Origin: Bathynomus jamesi
Lineage: Eukaryota; Arthropoda; Malacostraca; Isopoda; Cirolanidae
Assembly (NCBI GenBank): GCA_023014485.1
Contig: JAJOZX010003308.1
Coordinates: forward strand, 354,001-418,000
Direction of reading: 5' to 3'
DNA length: 64,000 bases
Under the pieces are notes generated by a model. That model did no database searches and was not told the DNA's origin. It saw nothing but the letters and a program-made list of their open reading frames with translations. Below, piece by piece: positions 43,504-52,779 of the stretch. The position numbers were made by a program, and so were the translations under genes. Position 1 is the stretch's first letter; every line of letters begins with the position of its first letter.

Positions 43504-43732
43504 GTTCACGATTGAAAAGCTCGAGTCGGTAGAAATAAACCCTCGATTGGAAAAGCGTGTTTATAAACTTGTGTTTAATAATGTAGCTAACGATGAACTC
43601 TTTGTGCGTGCTTTTGATTGTATTCTAGACGTATTTAAAGATGACTTACCAACCGGTTGTAAAGTGGGAACAAAAATAGTACTGAACGATATGAAAGCCC
43701 TTCATATCGATACAGGTTTCCCTATACTTTAA
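43493..43732 (+). CDS. Small Polinton ORF, unknown function (79 aa)
   Basis: Intact ORF starting at an ATG that overlaps the end of the preceding frame. It reads MLSEFTIEKLESVEINPRLE, VYKLVFNNVANDELF, FDCILDVFKDDLP. Mixed alpha/beta, acidic. The overlap suggests it belongs with the three preceding genes. Not recognised. Confidence 0.45.
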   Translation: MLSEFTIEKLESVEINPRLEKRVYKLVFNNVANDELFVRAFDCILDVFKDDLPTGCKVGTKIVLNDMKALHIDTGFPIL

Positions 43733-44250
43733 GCGGTGAAATATTATTAAGCCGCATATACTGCGTAATGCAGAGCAATAATGATGTAATTGTAAACTCG
43801 ATTAAGACCGAGTTTAGTATTTTGAAAAAAAAGTGAATTGTATTTATATATATTTTGCTTGACATTTCTCCTGTACTGATTATACGCATATTTTATTGAA
43901 TTGTATTTATATATATTTTGCGTGATATTTCTCCTGTACTGTTATGTACATATTTCTATTGAAATGTATATTTATCTCTATTTGAAATGTATATTTTATT
44001 TTATATATATCCATAATTGTGTGTATATATTTCCTGTACTGTTATATGCATATTCCTCAATTGAAATGTATATTTATTTTCTATATATTTATAATAAACA
44101 GAATGATGCAATGTTGTTTTACTTAATTGTTACGCCTTCTAAACCTACTACCGGTATTTTTTAAGAAATATAATAATGTATACAATGGTATCTGATGGAA
44201 CGAAATCTTTTAATTGGAGACAACTCACCATAATAATGGGTAAAAGTGGT
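43733..44250. repeat. Polinton right arm: ~75-bp AT-rich tandem repeats
   Basis: Units containing TTCCTGTACTG or TCTCCTGTACTG and TTGAAATGTATATTT recur at about 43868, 43928, 44031. No gene; the ORF through 43901-44164 is low-complexity Tyr/Ile/Phe. Confidence 0.65.
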
Positions 44251-44462
44251 ATCTGGCAACTCAAGCCATTTACAGCCAACTGGCTGATTAGGCGTATATA
44301 ATAATGTATACAATAATACTGCTAAAAAGAGGTATCTGGCAACTCAAGCCATTTACAGCCAACTGGCTGATTAGGAGTCTATAATAATGTATACAATGGT
44401 ATCGCTAAAAAGAGGTATCTGCAACTCAAGCCATTTACAGCCAACTGGCTGATTAGGAGCCT
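44251..44462. repeat. ~75-bp subterminal tandem repeat, three units
   Basis: GGTATCTGGCAACTCAAGCC ... AGCCAACTGGCTGATTAGG recurs at 44251, 44331 and 44414. The inner part of this unit forms the beginning of the right terminal repeat. Confidence 0.85.
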
Positions 44463-44762
44463 ATAAAACAACGCCTACTCGGCTGAAGTCTTAATGTGCA
44501 CTTGGCTCCTGCCAGGTGAACACCTCTCCTCCTCCTTTCTTCTCCTCTCTCCTCCTTCTTTCTCTTGGGGGATAACGCCGCCTCTAAGTTTTCCTTGTTG
44601 CACCTGCAGCCCCCCCCTCATTTGGGGGAATTTTTTTCTTTTTTCTTTTTGTTCTTTTTTTTGCAACCCCCCACCCCCTTTGCAACAACCCCCACCCCCT
44701 TTGCAACATTACGTCATCACTTGCAACATTCTTGCACTCTCCCCTTTTTCGGCTATACTACT
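44436..44762 (-). repeat. Polinton right terminal inverted repeat
   Basis: Reverse complement of 27045-27408, with AGCCAACTGGCTGATTAGGA, CAGGTGAACACCTCTCC, the CCACCCCCTTTGCAAC units and terminal GGCTATACTACT conserved. The internal purine/pyrimidine tract differs. Confidence 0.88.
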
Positions 44763-44768
44763 CGTCTC
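44763..44768. repeat. Target-site duplication of the Polinton, right copy (CGTCTC)
   Basis: Identical to 27039-27044. Confidence 0.9.
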
Positions 44769-45093
44769 AACTGTTTCAAATGGTCTTTAGTTTAAGGACT
44801 CTAAAAAAATTAACTTCATATTATACTTACTGCGATAGTTCCAATCGGGATCTTCATCCCAATAACAGAAAGTGTTTTGGAACAAAATTCCCCAAAAACA
44901 GAGCCATACAAATATCATTGTATTTAATTAGTTCAATTAGTCTCTAAATAACTGAGGACAAACAGAGAAAATTACTTGGTTATCAAAACAAAAGAGATGG
45001 TTTTTTTATTTGCCAACCAGTTCAGATGGTTCATCCAATCATGCTTGGATTATACATTTGGATTCGCTGGCAAATAGTTTTCTAGGTCTTTGA
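44769..45093. other. No gene recognised
   Basis: AT-rich flank of the Polinton insertion. Confidence 0.4.
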
Positions 45094-45529
45094 CATTGTT
45101 GCCAGACATCCCGATTTCTGCGGGACTGTCCCAACTTGCCAACTCTGTCACGACTTGCCATCTATGAAACTAACTTGAAATCTATATTTCTGTGATTAAA
45201 TTAGGTCCCTCATTTACCAAATTGATATAATCTATTTTATTTTTAATGATGTTATTTTGTAATAAATATTTTGAGCGTAAAATTTAAGTAAATATTTAAT
45301 AGAAGCGAATTAGGATAATTATGCAAGTGTTGTGGCGTCAACATTAAAAGGGTTATTCTTTCTAAAAATAGGAATTATTATTATGTTGTATTTCTTGAAT
45401 TGTTTATGGTTTTGTTGGATAAATAAACAAATTTTTTTTCTGTAGTTTGTGTGTAGTTATCCTGTTATTTTAAATTTTAGAAAAAGGTCTCGTGTCCCGA
45501 CTTGGACATTTTAAAATCTGGCAACTCCG
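45094..45529. mobile_element. Non-autonomous hAT-like element (436 bp)
   Basis: Ends CATTGTTGCCAGA and TCTGGCAACTCCG are inverted (GTTGCCAGA is a common hAT terminus). Flanking 8-mers GTCTTTGA (45086-45093) and GTCTTTGG (45530-45537) match at 7 of 8 positions. Non-coding. Confidence 0.7.
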
Positions 45530-45537
45530 GTCTTTGG

Positions 45538-45994
45538 TTGTCGTAAAGAAGCTTTTTCTCTATGTAATTTATTCTATAACTGAATCACGGTTGCGTTGGG
45601 TCACGCAAAGCCTTTTCTCACGTCCACCCGTCACTCAATGTCAATAAAACTATCTATTTCTGGAATCTCTCAACTTCGTCTCGCGTCATTATAGTACAAA
45701 GTTTGGTTGAGGTTCAAATCCGGTTCGGAAGTTTGGCCTCGTTTAAAACGACGAATTCGTAACAATTTTGATACGTTGTTAAGCGTGTACGATTCGTATA
45801 TACAGTGTGTACCTGTATACAGCATCTGTATTTATTAAATAAATTACACTCATTTGTGTAAACTCTGTAAATATTTAGAAATAAATTGAAACAAACTGAA
45901 ATTAATAAAGGAATATCGAAAACATATTGCCAAATCTTATCATTTTTCATTTCCTTTCAAAGAAGTTTACTTAACGATAGAACATAAAGACAGT

Positions 45995-46048
<54 letters not shown>
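45538..46048. other. No gene; (TA)n at its end
   Basis: No ORF supported. A TA array runs from about 45997 to 46048 and abuts the next MITE. Confidence 0.45.
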
Positions 46049-46051
<3 letters not shown>

Positions 46052-46313
46052 ACAGTCAGTGTCTAAAATCAGGTAATTTGTAAACTGACTGAAACTTTAG
46101 GCAATGTGTCAAATTGATGATACACACAAACCTAACGTAACCTAACCTAATGAATTTTTAGGGAGCATATTGGGAAAGGAAATACCAGTAGGCATACACA
46201 TGCAGCATTACCAGAAAGATTAGGTTAGGTTAGGTTTTGTGTGTGTCATCAATTTGACACATTGCCTAAAATTTTCAGTCAATTTACAAATTGCCTGATT
46301 TTAGACACTGACT

Positions 46314-46316
<3 letters not shown>
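46049..46316. mobile_element. Fold-back MITE between (TA)n arrays
   Basis: Arms GTTACAGTCAGTGTCTAAAA and its inverse at 46296-46316 pair over about 100 bp. They include TTAGGCAATGTGTCAAATTG and end in CCTAACC repeats. TA arrays lie directly on both sides. Confidence 0.75.
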
Positions 46317-46355
<39 letters not shown>

Positions 46356-46358
<3 letters not shown>

Positions 46359-46735
46359 GTCAGTGGCGTACACAAAGGGGGGCCCATGTGGTCTGGACTC
46401 CCTCCCCCTTAAGAAGTAAGACAAAAGTTTCATTTCGAGAGAAACGAATGGAACATTTTCTCAGTAAGGCAACTTAATTAACCATGCGGCAAGTGGCAAA
46501 TTATTTTTGCCACAAACAAATTATTCTTTTATTATTAGAATTTATTTTAGATTCTAAATAAAAATATGAGTCAATTTTTTGTTACTATTAATTGTTAATA
46601 ATCAAATTAATATTATTTCACCTTTTTTAACATTGATTTTCATTTTCGTTCATTAAGGACAAAAAAATAACTTTTTTAGAATAAAAAGAAAATTTAGATC
46701 CCCTTCCTTTAGGAAAATCCTGCCTACGTCACTCA
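46356..46735. mobile_element. Possible hAT-like MITE remnant
   Basis: CAGTGGCGTACACAAAGGGG at the left and an imperfect inverse (ATCCTGCCTACGTCACTCA) at the right, with G/C-rich tracts near both ends. Target duplication not evident. Confidence 0.4.
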
Positions 46736-46754
46736 TATATATATATATATATAT

Positions 46755-47026
46755 GAATAGAAACGACATAAGTATTAAGGAACGTTTCTGCACACGAGGA
46801 GGAGAGATAACGAAATAATGAAAAATGAGGCGAACCGCCTGGGAATCGAACCCAGGGCCTTCCAATTGCCGGTCGGACGCTCTACCATTATGCTGGGTTC
46901 GATTCCCAGGCGGTTCGCCTCATTTTCATTATTTCGTTATCTCTCCTCCTCGTGTGCAGAAACGTTCCTTAATACTTATGTCGTTTCTATTCATTTATAT
47001 ACTGCGCGGTCATTGCAGTTATTTGC

Positions 47027-47029
<3 letters not shown>
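46755..47029. repeat. Palindromic pair of the 262-bp-family SINE
   Basis: Two inverted arms share AGAAACGACATAA, CAGAAACGTTCCTTAATA and the GGTTCGATTCCCAGGCGG B-box region, meeting near 46895. Same family as 4196-5378; one arm includes the full tRNA-like head. Confidence 0.75.
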
Positions 47030-47050
<21 letters not shown>

Positions 47051-47057
<7 letters not shown>

Positions 47058-47096
47058 CTATGAGACGGCACTTATCGGAAACCCTGTATATTATAT
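47051..47096. mobile_element. Solo terminus of the 47510 mariner family
   Basis: About 45 bp ending CGGAAACCCTG match, inverted, the left end of the element at 47510 (CAGGGTTTCCGATAAGTGCC). No interior remains. Confidence 0.7.
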
Positions 47097-47114
47097 ATAT
47101 ATATATATATATAT

Positions 47115-47454
47115 GTTAAACACAGACCGTGCATGGAACAAGGAACTCTTCTGGGAAAATTAAATCCACTATAGTCCGAATAAGTAATGGTAAATGACAA
47201 ATACCATAGTTTTTTTCCTTTTTCATGATTTTAGCCCGACGTGGGCAACGGGTCTCTCGCAAAGAGATCCCATAAATATAGCTGAAGCTATATTTATGGG
47301 ATCTCTTTGCGAGAGACCCGTTGCCCACGTCGGGCTAAAATCATGAAAAAGGAAAAAAACTATGGTATTTGTCATTTACCATTACTTATTCGGACTATAG
47401 TGGATTTAATTTTCCCAGAAGAGTTCCTTGTTCCATGCACGGTCTGTGTTTAAC
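47115..47454. repeat. Perfect 169-bp inverted repeat (hairpin)
   Basis: Arms 47115-47283 and 47286-47454 appear identical when inverted, with a 2-base loop (GA). The outer part (GTGCATGGAACAAGGAACTC) also occurs once near 58101. Either a very young fold-back element or a fold-back artefact. Confidence 0.8.
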
Positions 47455-47509
47455 ATATAATGTTCTCAGGGAACCATTCTGAGTTTGTGTATATATATAT
47501 ATATATATA

Positions 47510-48696
47510 CAGGGTTTCCGATAAGTGCCGTCTCATAGGAAAATTTATTTTAAATTAAATGTTCAAAAAAGGTAATACATAAGAAGAACAAATGTTGAAA
47601 TTGATGTCCTTCTTGTTCTCACATGTTGATACGATGTTTCAAACTTAAACGCACACGTGCCAAAGTCTCTGGTGTGATTTGTACACAAACAGCAGGGATA
47701 TTTTCTTTTAGGTCTTCAATGTTACGTGGACGGTCAATGAACGCGAAGGACTCGACTGGTCCCACGCGCCCAATCCATCGCCCAGGGAGAACTTCATCTA
47801 ACCAACGTCGCGCCTCACGGCCAAAGTGAGGTGGTGCTCCATCCTGCTGAAAGTAAAACCGACGTCGCACTGCGAGTGGCATTTCGTCCAAACACGGTTC
47901 CAGCACATCACGCAACAACTGGAGATATCTTTCGGTATTAAGTCCTCCTTCCAGAAATACTGGTCCCAAAACAAGATTTCCATGAATGCCGCACCACACC
48001 ATTACCTTTGGGTTAGTTTGGTGATGAGCATCAACAGCGACACGAGGATTATCCCGCTCCCAGTACACGTTGTCGTGTCGATTTACGTATCCGTTCGGGT
48101 CGAAAGACGCCTCATCGCTAAACATGATATCGTCCTCTAGATTTCTTCTTGACTTAAACCATTCACAAAATTGAGGTCGTCGATCTTTATCTTCCCCATG
48201 TAGTTCTTGGACAAAATGTATCTTCAACGGATGAAATTTGTGACGTTGCAATATTCGGTGTATAGATGTCTTTGAGTGTCCACCTTCATACGCAGTCTTT
48301 CTCACCGATCGTTGTGGGCTCAACTGCGATCCTGAAAAGTCCATCAATACTGCTTTCAGCACCATTTGAAGTTCTCTCACGACCCGCTCTTGGTTTGTTT
48401 TGAACACTCTCGGTCTCTTTGAGTAGGTCGTGGTTTATGGGATAACGACGGTGAAATTCTTCAGCTGTCTGTCTTTGGCTGAGGCTAGAAGCACGCAAAA
48501 GAACAATTTCCGCCTTTTCCTGAGTGTAACTCGCTTCCATATTAGCCATTGCGTGTTATTCTACCTGCAACAATAAAAGATGTCCCAAAACAAGATATCA
48601 ATTTGAACATTTGTTTTAGTTCAAACGTATTACTTTTGTAAATTTAATTTAAAATAAATTTTCAATGAGACCGGAGCGGATTTATGAGATACCCTA
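47510..48696 (-). mobile_element. Mariner-like element (IS630 superfamily)
   Basis: Ends CAGGGTTTCCGATAAGTGCC and the inverse near 48650-48696 (GGATTTATGAGATACCCTA) are flanked by TA arrays. Arms share GTCTCATAGGAAAATTTATT with mismatches. Confidence 0.75.
47619..48549 (-). pseudogene. Mariner-like transposase lacking the third catalytic residue region
   Basis: An N-terminal HTH frame (48549-48286: EKAEIVLLRASSLSQRQTAE) leads by a frame change into 48407-47619. There: KTSIHRILQRHKFHPLKIHF, first Asp in MFSDEASFDPNGYVNRH, VMVWCGIHGNLVLGPVF, second Asp in FQQDGAPPHF. After GRWIGRVGPVE the sequence jumps in frame to FIDRPRNIEDLKENI. The segment that normally follows (PPRSPDL and the third acidic residue, then the FFLWG box) is missing. 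It is inactive although otherwise long. Confidence 0.8.
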
Positions 48697-48725
48697 TATA
48701 TATATATATAATATATAATATATAT

Positions 48726-48767
<42 letters not shown>
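48697..48767. repeat. (TA)n microsatellite
   Basis: Imperfect TA array right of the mariner. Confidence 0.9.
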
Positions 48768-48770
<3 letters not shown>

Positions 48771-48853
48771 CAGCGTTTAACAAATATTAATTAACAAATA
48801 ACAAATTATAAACAAATTAACAAATACAAATTGCGTTCTTGTCGGTCCTATTC

Positions 48854-49206
48854 AAAGGAGTGACAAATCGGAGATAAAATTCAAAGGAGTGACACGAAAA
48901 TACCAACAAAGAAGAAGAAAGAACAAATCCAGAGGGAAGAGAGGCTTGCAACTGTTAGGTTAGGTTAGGTTAGGTTAGGTTAGGTTTCTAGTTTTTGAAA
49001 TAAATCTTAATTTTAACAATTCTAACAAATTTTGTTTTTTTAAATAAAATTTTAATAATTATACTCCTTTGAATTTTATCTCCGATTGTCACTCCTTTGT
49101 TATGTCACTCCTTCGTTACGGTATTTATGTCACTCCTTTGTTATGTCACTCCTTTATTATGTCACTCCTTTGTTATGTCACTCCTTTGTTATGTCACTCC
49201 TTCGAT
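48854..49206. repeat. Region with inverted AGGAGTGACA segments and a 16-bp tandem repeat
   Basis: TTCAAAGGAGTGACAAATCG (48853) is inverted near 49065-49095. The segment 49085-49206 is a tandem array of about seven ATGTCACTCCTTTGTT-type units. Confidence 0.75.
48955..48986 (+). repeat. Interstitial (TTAGG)6
   Basis: Six perfect units of the ancestral arthropod telomere repeat. It is flanked by ordinary repeat sequence, so it is interstitial. Confidence 0.9.
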
Positions 49207-49286
49207 ACAGACCTGTTCTTGTTCATCTCTGAATCAAATACTTTAGCAATTGTTCTTAATTTACCCCAAAACTATACCATGAACTT

Positions 49287-49302
49287 ATATATATATATAT
49301 AT

Positions 49303-49347
<45 letters not shown>

Positions 49348-49348
49348 A
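49287..49348. repeat. (TA)n(GT)n microsatellite
   Basis: Compound array. Confidence 0.9.
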
Positions 49349-49649
49349 AAAGGATAGTGTCTAACGAAAGCTGTTATTATTTTTCTCTATTTATTATTTG
49401 GAAACGAATTGTCTTCCATCTTGAAATCGTATAAAATAAATGAATATTTTCATTTTTTAACTCCTAAATTTAAATAGAAAAAAACAAGAATAATAATTAA
49501 AATAAATATTGTAAATACGAAGTTGTGAAGTTGCAAACATTATAAAGAGAACGTAAAGAATTAGAAGCAAAAAACTTCACTTTTCTACGCGAAGGTCAAA
49601 TTATGATAATAAAAACCCACTCTGATAGACAGAGTTTACTTCCACAACA

Positions 49650-49678
49650 GTTTCGATGCCCACTGGCATCCTCTTCGG
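49650..49678 (-). other. Degenerate Penelope/hammerhead-like stem
   Basis: On the minus strand: CCGAAGAG, then GATGCC-AGT-GGGCATC stem, then GAAAC. It resembles the PLE motifs but CUGANGA is not conserved, so catalysis is unlikely. Confidence 0.35.
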
Positions 49679-49892
49679 GTGGATACAGAAAAACGAAAAT
49701 GTTTATTATAATTGTAAATTATTGAAAACGTGGCTACGAAGCAAATTGAAGGAAGACGCATTAACTGGATTAGCTCTGATGAGTCTCAATAAAGATATAT
49801 GTTACGGCCTTTTTGCGAAATCGGTTAAGTCGTGATATTTTGGCTAAACAACGAAAATATCATGACTTAACCTAACCAATCGTTATAATATG

Positions 49893-50182
49893 GGGCTTTT
49901 CCGTTCTATGGGCACCAACGAGGTTAGGTTAGATCAGGAGGATAGGTTGGGCTATGTTAAGCTAGGTTAAGTTAGGTTAGGTTAAGGTAGGTTAGGTTAG
50001 GTATGACGAATAATAATGATAATGGAATGTAATAATCGTAAAATTTTGAAGAAACGCCAAATATTTTTTGTTTTTATTTATGTTTATTAAAGCTATTAAA
50101 TTAAATAAATTAAATTTCTCCAATTCAAAATGTACTGATTAATTTCTCTCATTTCAATGGTGCCCATAGAACGGAAAAAGCC
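49893..50182. mobile_element. MITE with GGGCTTTTCCGTTC ends
   Basis: GGGCTTTTCCGTTCTATGGGC at the left and its inverse GCCCATAGAACGGAAAAAGC at the right. It contains GTTAGGTTAGGTT runs. The ends resemble those at 8817 and 9658 (TTTTCCGTT). Confidence 0.65.
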
Positions 50183-50208
50183 CATATATATATATATAAA
50201 CCACCCTT

Positions 50209-50425
50209 GGGGCCGTTCAAAAATTACGTAACCCTCATGTGATGTGACATGTGACATATACAACCGTCACTGTTGATCGGAGTTGGGTGGGTGTGAGGCT
50301 GGGGACGAAATGTTACATAACATCTTCGGCGGTGTCTGGTCTAGCGTTACGGAACATTACAGGGGGTGGGAGGTGTTAAGTTTTAGCAAAAATAGCGTAC
50401 GTTATGTAATTTTTGAACGGTCCCC
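50209..50425. mobile_element. Fold-back MITE (GGGGCCGTTCAAAAATTACG)
   Basis: GGGGCCGTTCAAAAATTACG at 50209 is inverted at the right end (AATTTTTGAACGGTCCCC). It is inserted next to the tRNA-like repeat at 50430-50500. Confidence 0.75.
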
Positions 50426-50429
50426 TACC

Positions 50430-50500
50430 AGGGTTTGAACCCACAACCTCTTAAATATAAAGTTGAGGCGCTAGCCACTAAACTACGACGGGATCAAGTT
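50430..50500 (-). repeat. tRNA-like SINE head
   Basis: On the minus strand: A-box-like TAGTTTAGTGGCTAGCGCC and B-box GGTTCAAACCC. Body not found, and the arms do not pair well, so not called as a tRNA gene. Confidence 0.5.
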
Positions 50501-50510
50501 GATGCAACTA

Positions 50511-51417
50511 CAGGGCGTCCCAAAAAAATGTATACACACTTTAACAGCTGATAGCTCAATTGATGTTTCTTTCTTTCCAAGTTAAACCCATTAGAATTAA
50601 TAATGGCAGTCAGACTAAGCTTTGAACAAAGGAAATTCATTCTAAAAATGCTACTGGAAGTGTGAAAACGCAGTTGAAGTGCAAAAACAGTTCAGGAGGG
50701 AGTTTCAAACAGATCCACCAACGCAACTTACCATCACTCGAATTAGAGATAAGTTTGAAGCCGATGGAACTGTTCAGAATGTCCACAAGAAGCGTTCCGG
50801 AAGACCACGGACATCGACAAGCCCCACAAAAGCAAGAAAGAGTACTGGAAACGTATCACCAAAGTCCAAGAAAATCTGTGCGGCAAGCGAGTCGTGAGGT
50901 AGGAATTTCAGAATCGTCTGTCCAACGCATTTTGAAGCGCTGTCAATGGAAAAGTTACATTCCAAGATTAGTCCATGCTATTAATGAAGATGATCCGGAC
51001 CGAAGAGTGGAGTATTGCGAGTGGTACTTGGCACGATGTGGATGTGGATTGGACGAAGGGGTTTCGTAGAATACCCTCCGCGTTCACCAGACCTCACACC
51101 ACTAGACTTTTTTTATGGGGATACTTAAAAGACAAAGTCTACGCTATAAAACCTGCAACAGTCGCTGAATTGAGAGCAGCCATTGAACGAGAATGCACAC
51201 AAATACCAAACGAAATGTTTCGTGATGTTTGCGATTCCATTGCTTCGCGTTATCAGCAGTGCCTGGACCAGAACGGATGTCAGTTTGAAAACAGGCGTTG
51301 ACAAAACAATTAAATAATGTCTGTAGATTCTATTACATTTTGAAAATGAAATGTATTTTAATAAACACTGCCTTTATAATTATTTAAAGTGTGTATACAT
51401 TTTTTTGGGACGCCCTG
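50511..51417 (+). mobile_element. Mariner-like element, 907 bp, internally deleted
   Basis: Ends CAGGGCGTCCCAAAAAAATG and CATTTTTTTGGGACGCCCTG are perfectly inverted (about 32 bp) with TA on both sides. Confidence 0.9.
50604..51300 (+). pseudogene. Mariner-like transposase, centre deleted
   Basis: It keeps the HTH part ([15 protein letters not shown] start near 50620, [46 protein letters not shown]) with frame changes, then [14 protein letters not shown]. It then skips directly to the region around PPRSPDLTPLDFF and FLWGYLKDKVY, ending AIASRYQQCLDQNG-like at 51300. The first two catalytic Asp residues are in the deleted part. Confidence 0.75.
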
Positions 51418-51533
51418 TATATATACGAGTGTGTGTGTGTGTGTGTGTATATATATAAGATGAATTTCACACTTAAACAAGTGAAATAAATGAATGATGC
51501 AAACCTACAGGGAAAAGGAAAAATGATTCCAAG

Positions 51534-51606
51534 GTCTTTCGTGTATTCAACAGTACACCTCGTCAGGGAATGAATGACGAGGTGTTCTGTTGAATACACG
51601 AAAGAC
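51534..51606. ncRNA. Inverted pair of hammerhead-like motifs
   Basis: Minus strand 51566-51534: CTGACGA, a GTGTA...TACAC stem, GAAA. Plus strand 51574-51606: ATGACGA, GTGTTC...AATACAC, GAAA. The pair sits in a larger inverted repeat (51500-51640) bounded by ATGATTCCAAGGTCTTTCGT and its inverse. A related copy lies at 56950-57110. Confidence 0.45.
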
Positions 51607-51652
51607 CTCGGAGTCATTTTTCCTTTTCCTTGTGGATTTTCATCTATATATA

Positions 51653-51700
<48 letters not shown>
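51653..51700. repeat. (TA)n microsatellite
   Basis: TA array with one interruption. Confidence 0.9.
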
Positions 51701-51959
51701 CTAATTACTTGAATTCAATAGTTCCTTGTTTAAAAATGTGAAGATACGTATAGAAGATACGTAAGACTTAGCAGATGTGATCAGATTGGACTTTATTTCA
51801 TCATTTGCAACATTCCTTCATGCATAATCTACACCCATCACACGTATTTGAAAGTTTTGTCAATGAATTCCTACCTAATGTTTTTCACCCAAAGCATCCA
51901 ACTGGTAATGTTCCAAAATTAGATGTACAGTATATGTTAAACCCATTTCTTTGGCCATG

Positions 51960-52430
51960 TTACTGGTAAAATGAATAGACTCGTCAAAGATATCCCGGTT
52001 AGGTCCTTTCCTCAGTGTAATTTTAAATTCATAAATATTAATTTCTCCTCCATATATAAATTTTGTCGGCACAAAGAACGTCTCCTCGCCCTGATTAGGT
52101 CATCCGCAACGCCTCGTACGTGGGCCAAACTGGGTTACGACTTAAACGGAGGATAGACGAGCAAAGGGATCTTTCCCACCGAACGGACCGCCCCTTATCT
52201 AACCCTGAATAATCCGCTATTCGCAGTCATAATGAGCATTCATAACGCGTAGTCATCCTAATCGCAGTCATAATGATCAGTGTGATCACAGAATTAAACA
52301 AATTAATTCTTTATTTTGTCACCTCAGTCATCCGAACTTCATAAAATATATTAGCGATTCATTCTACATTAAAAATCTACCATTTAAACTATTTATCTCG
52401 TAAAATTATACCAACCAACCAAACACAACC
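51960..52430 (+). pseudogene. Penelope-like element GIY-YIG domain relic
   Basis: The plus-strand frame around 52105-52260 reads SYVGQTGLRLKRRIDEQ, then HRTDRPLSNPE, a stop, and AIRSHNEHS. This is the YIG half of the PLE GIY-YIG domain and its conserved RPLSxPxxSAIRxH continuation (compare RPLSSPPQSAIRNH in the copy at 3.3 kb). A hammerhead-like motif follows on the same strand at 52627. Confidence 0.65.
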
Positions 52431-52626
52431 ACAATTTTCTTCTCTTCTTCCTCATCAAATAAATTTTTTATTTCCAATCAGAGAAGATGCGTCATTTATC
52501 GAATATTTTAATCCTCTTTTTTTACTTTGGTTTTTTTGTGTCATCAAAAATTGTGAATTATTATTTTTTAGCAAATAATTCAGTTTTGTGGATTTTGCAT
52601 TATTTTTATTTTGGTTTAGTTTCTCA

Positions 52627-52661
52627 CTGAAGATGATCCCTGCGACGGGTCGAAACGTCTG
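52627..52661 (+). ncRNA. Hammerhead-like motif after a Penelope-like relic
   Basis: CTGAAGA, then a GATCCCTGCGACGGGTC stem-loop, then GAAACGTCTG. It fits CUGANGA-helix II-GAAAC well, on the same strand and about 200-350 bp downstream of the PLE coding relic. Confidence 0.55.
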
Positions 52662-52737
52662 TAATGAATGTTCCCAACTCTTGTCCTAGTCTTCGCATTC
52701 CTCATAAGGATCTGATTCCCCAGGAACAATTCTATCG

Positions 52738-52740
<3 letters not shown>

Positions 52741-52774
<34 letters not shown>
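52741..52774. repeat. (TA)n microsatellite
   Basis: TA array left of the next mariner. Confidence 0.9.
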
Positions 52775-52777
<3 letters not shown>

Positions 52778-52779
52778 CA

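Larger units (their letters stand above)
27045..44762 (+). mobile_element. Complete Maverick/Polinton (adintovirus-like) element, 17.7 kb
   Basis: Bounded by inverted repeats starting AGTAGTATAGCC at 27045 and ending GGCTATACTACT at 44762, with perfect 6-bp target duplications. It encodes the full diagnostic set: family B DNA polymerase, retroviral-like integrase, FtsK/HerA-type packaging ATPase, adenain-like protease, double-jelly-roll-type major capsid protein and a minor capsid candidate. Genes are in two divergent blocks meeting near 37.3 kb. Several genes carry single-base frame breaks, so it is either recently dead or intact with assembly indels. It has gained large internal duplications in the left arm. 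Confidence 0.93.

Noticed and set aside
48955..48986. Chromosome end
   Set aside because: Only six TTAGG units with unique or repeat sequence on both sides.
49085..49206. CRISPR-like array of short repeats
   Set aside because: The 16-bp units are directly tandem with no unique spacers of constant length; the sequence is clearly eukaryotic.
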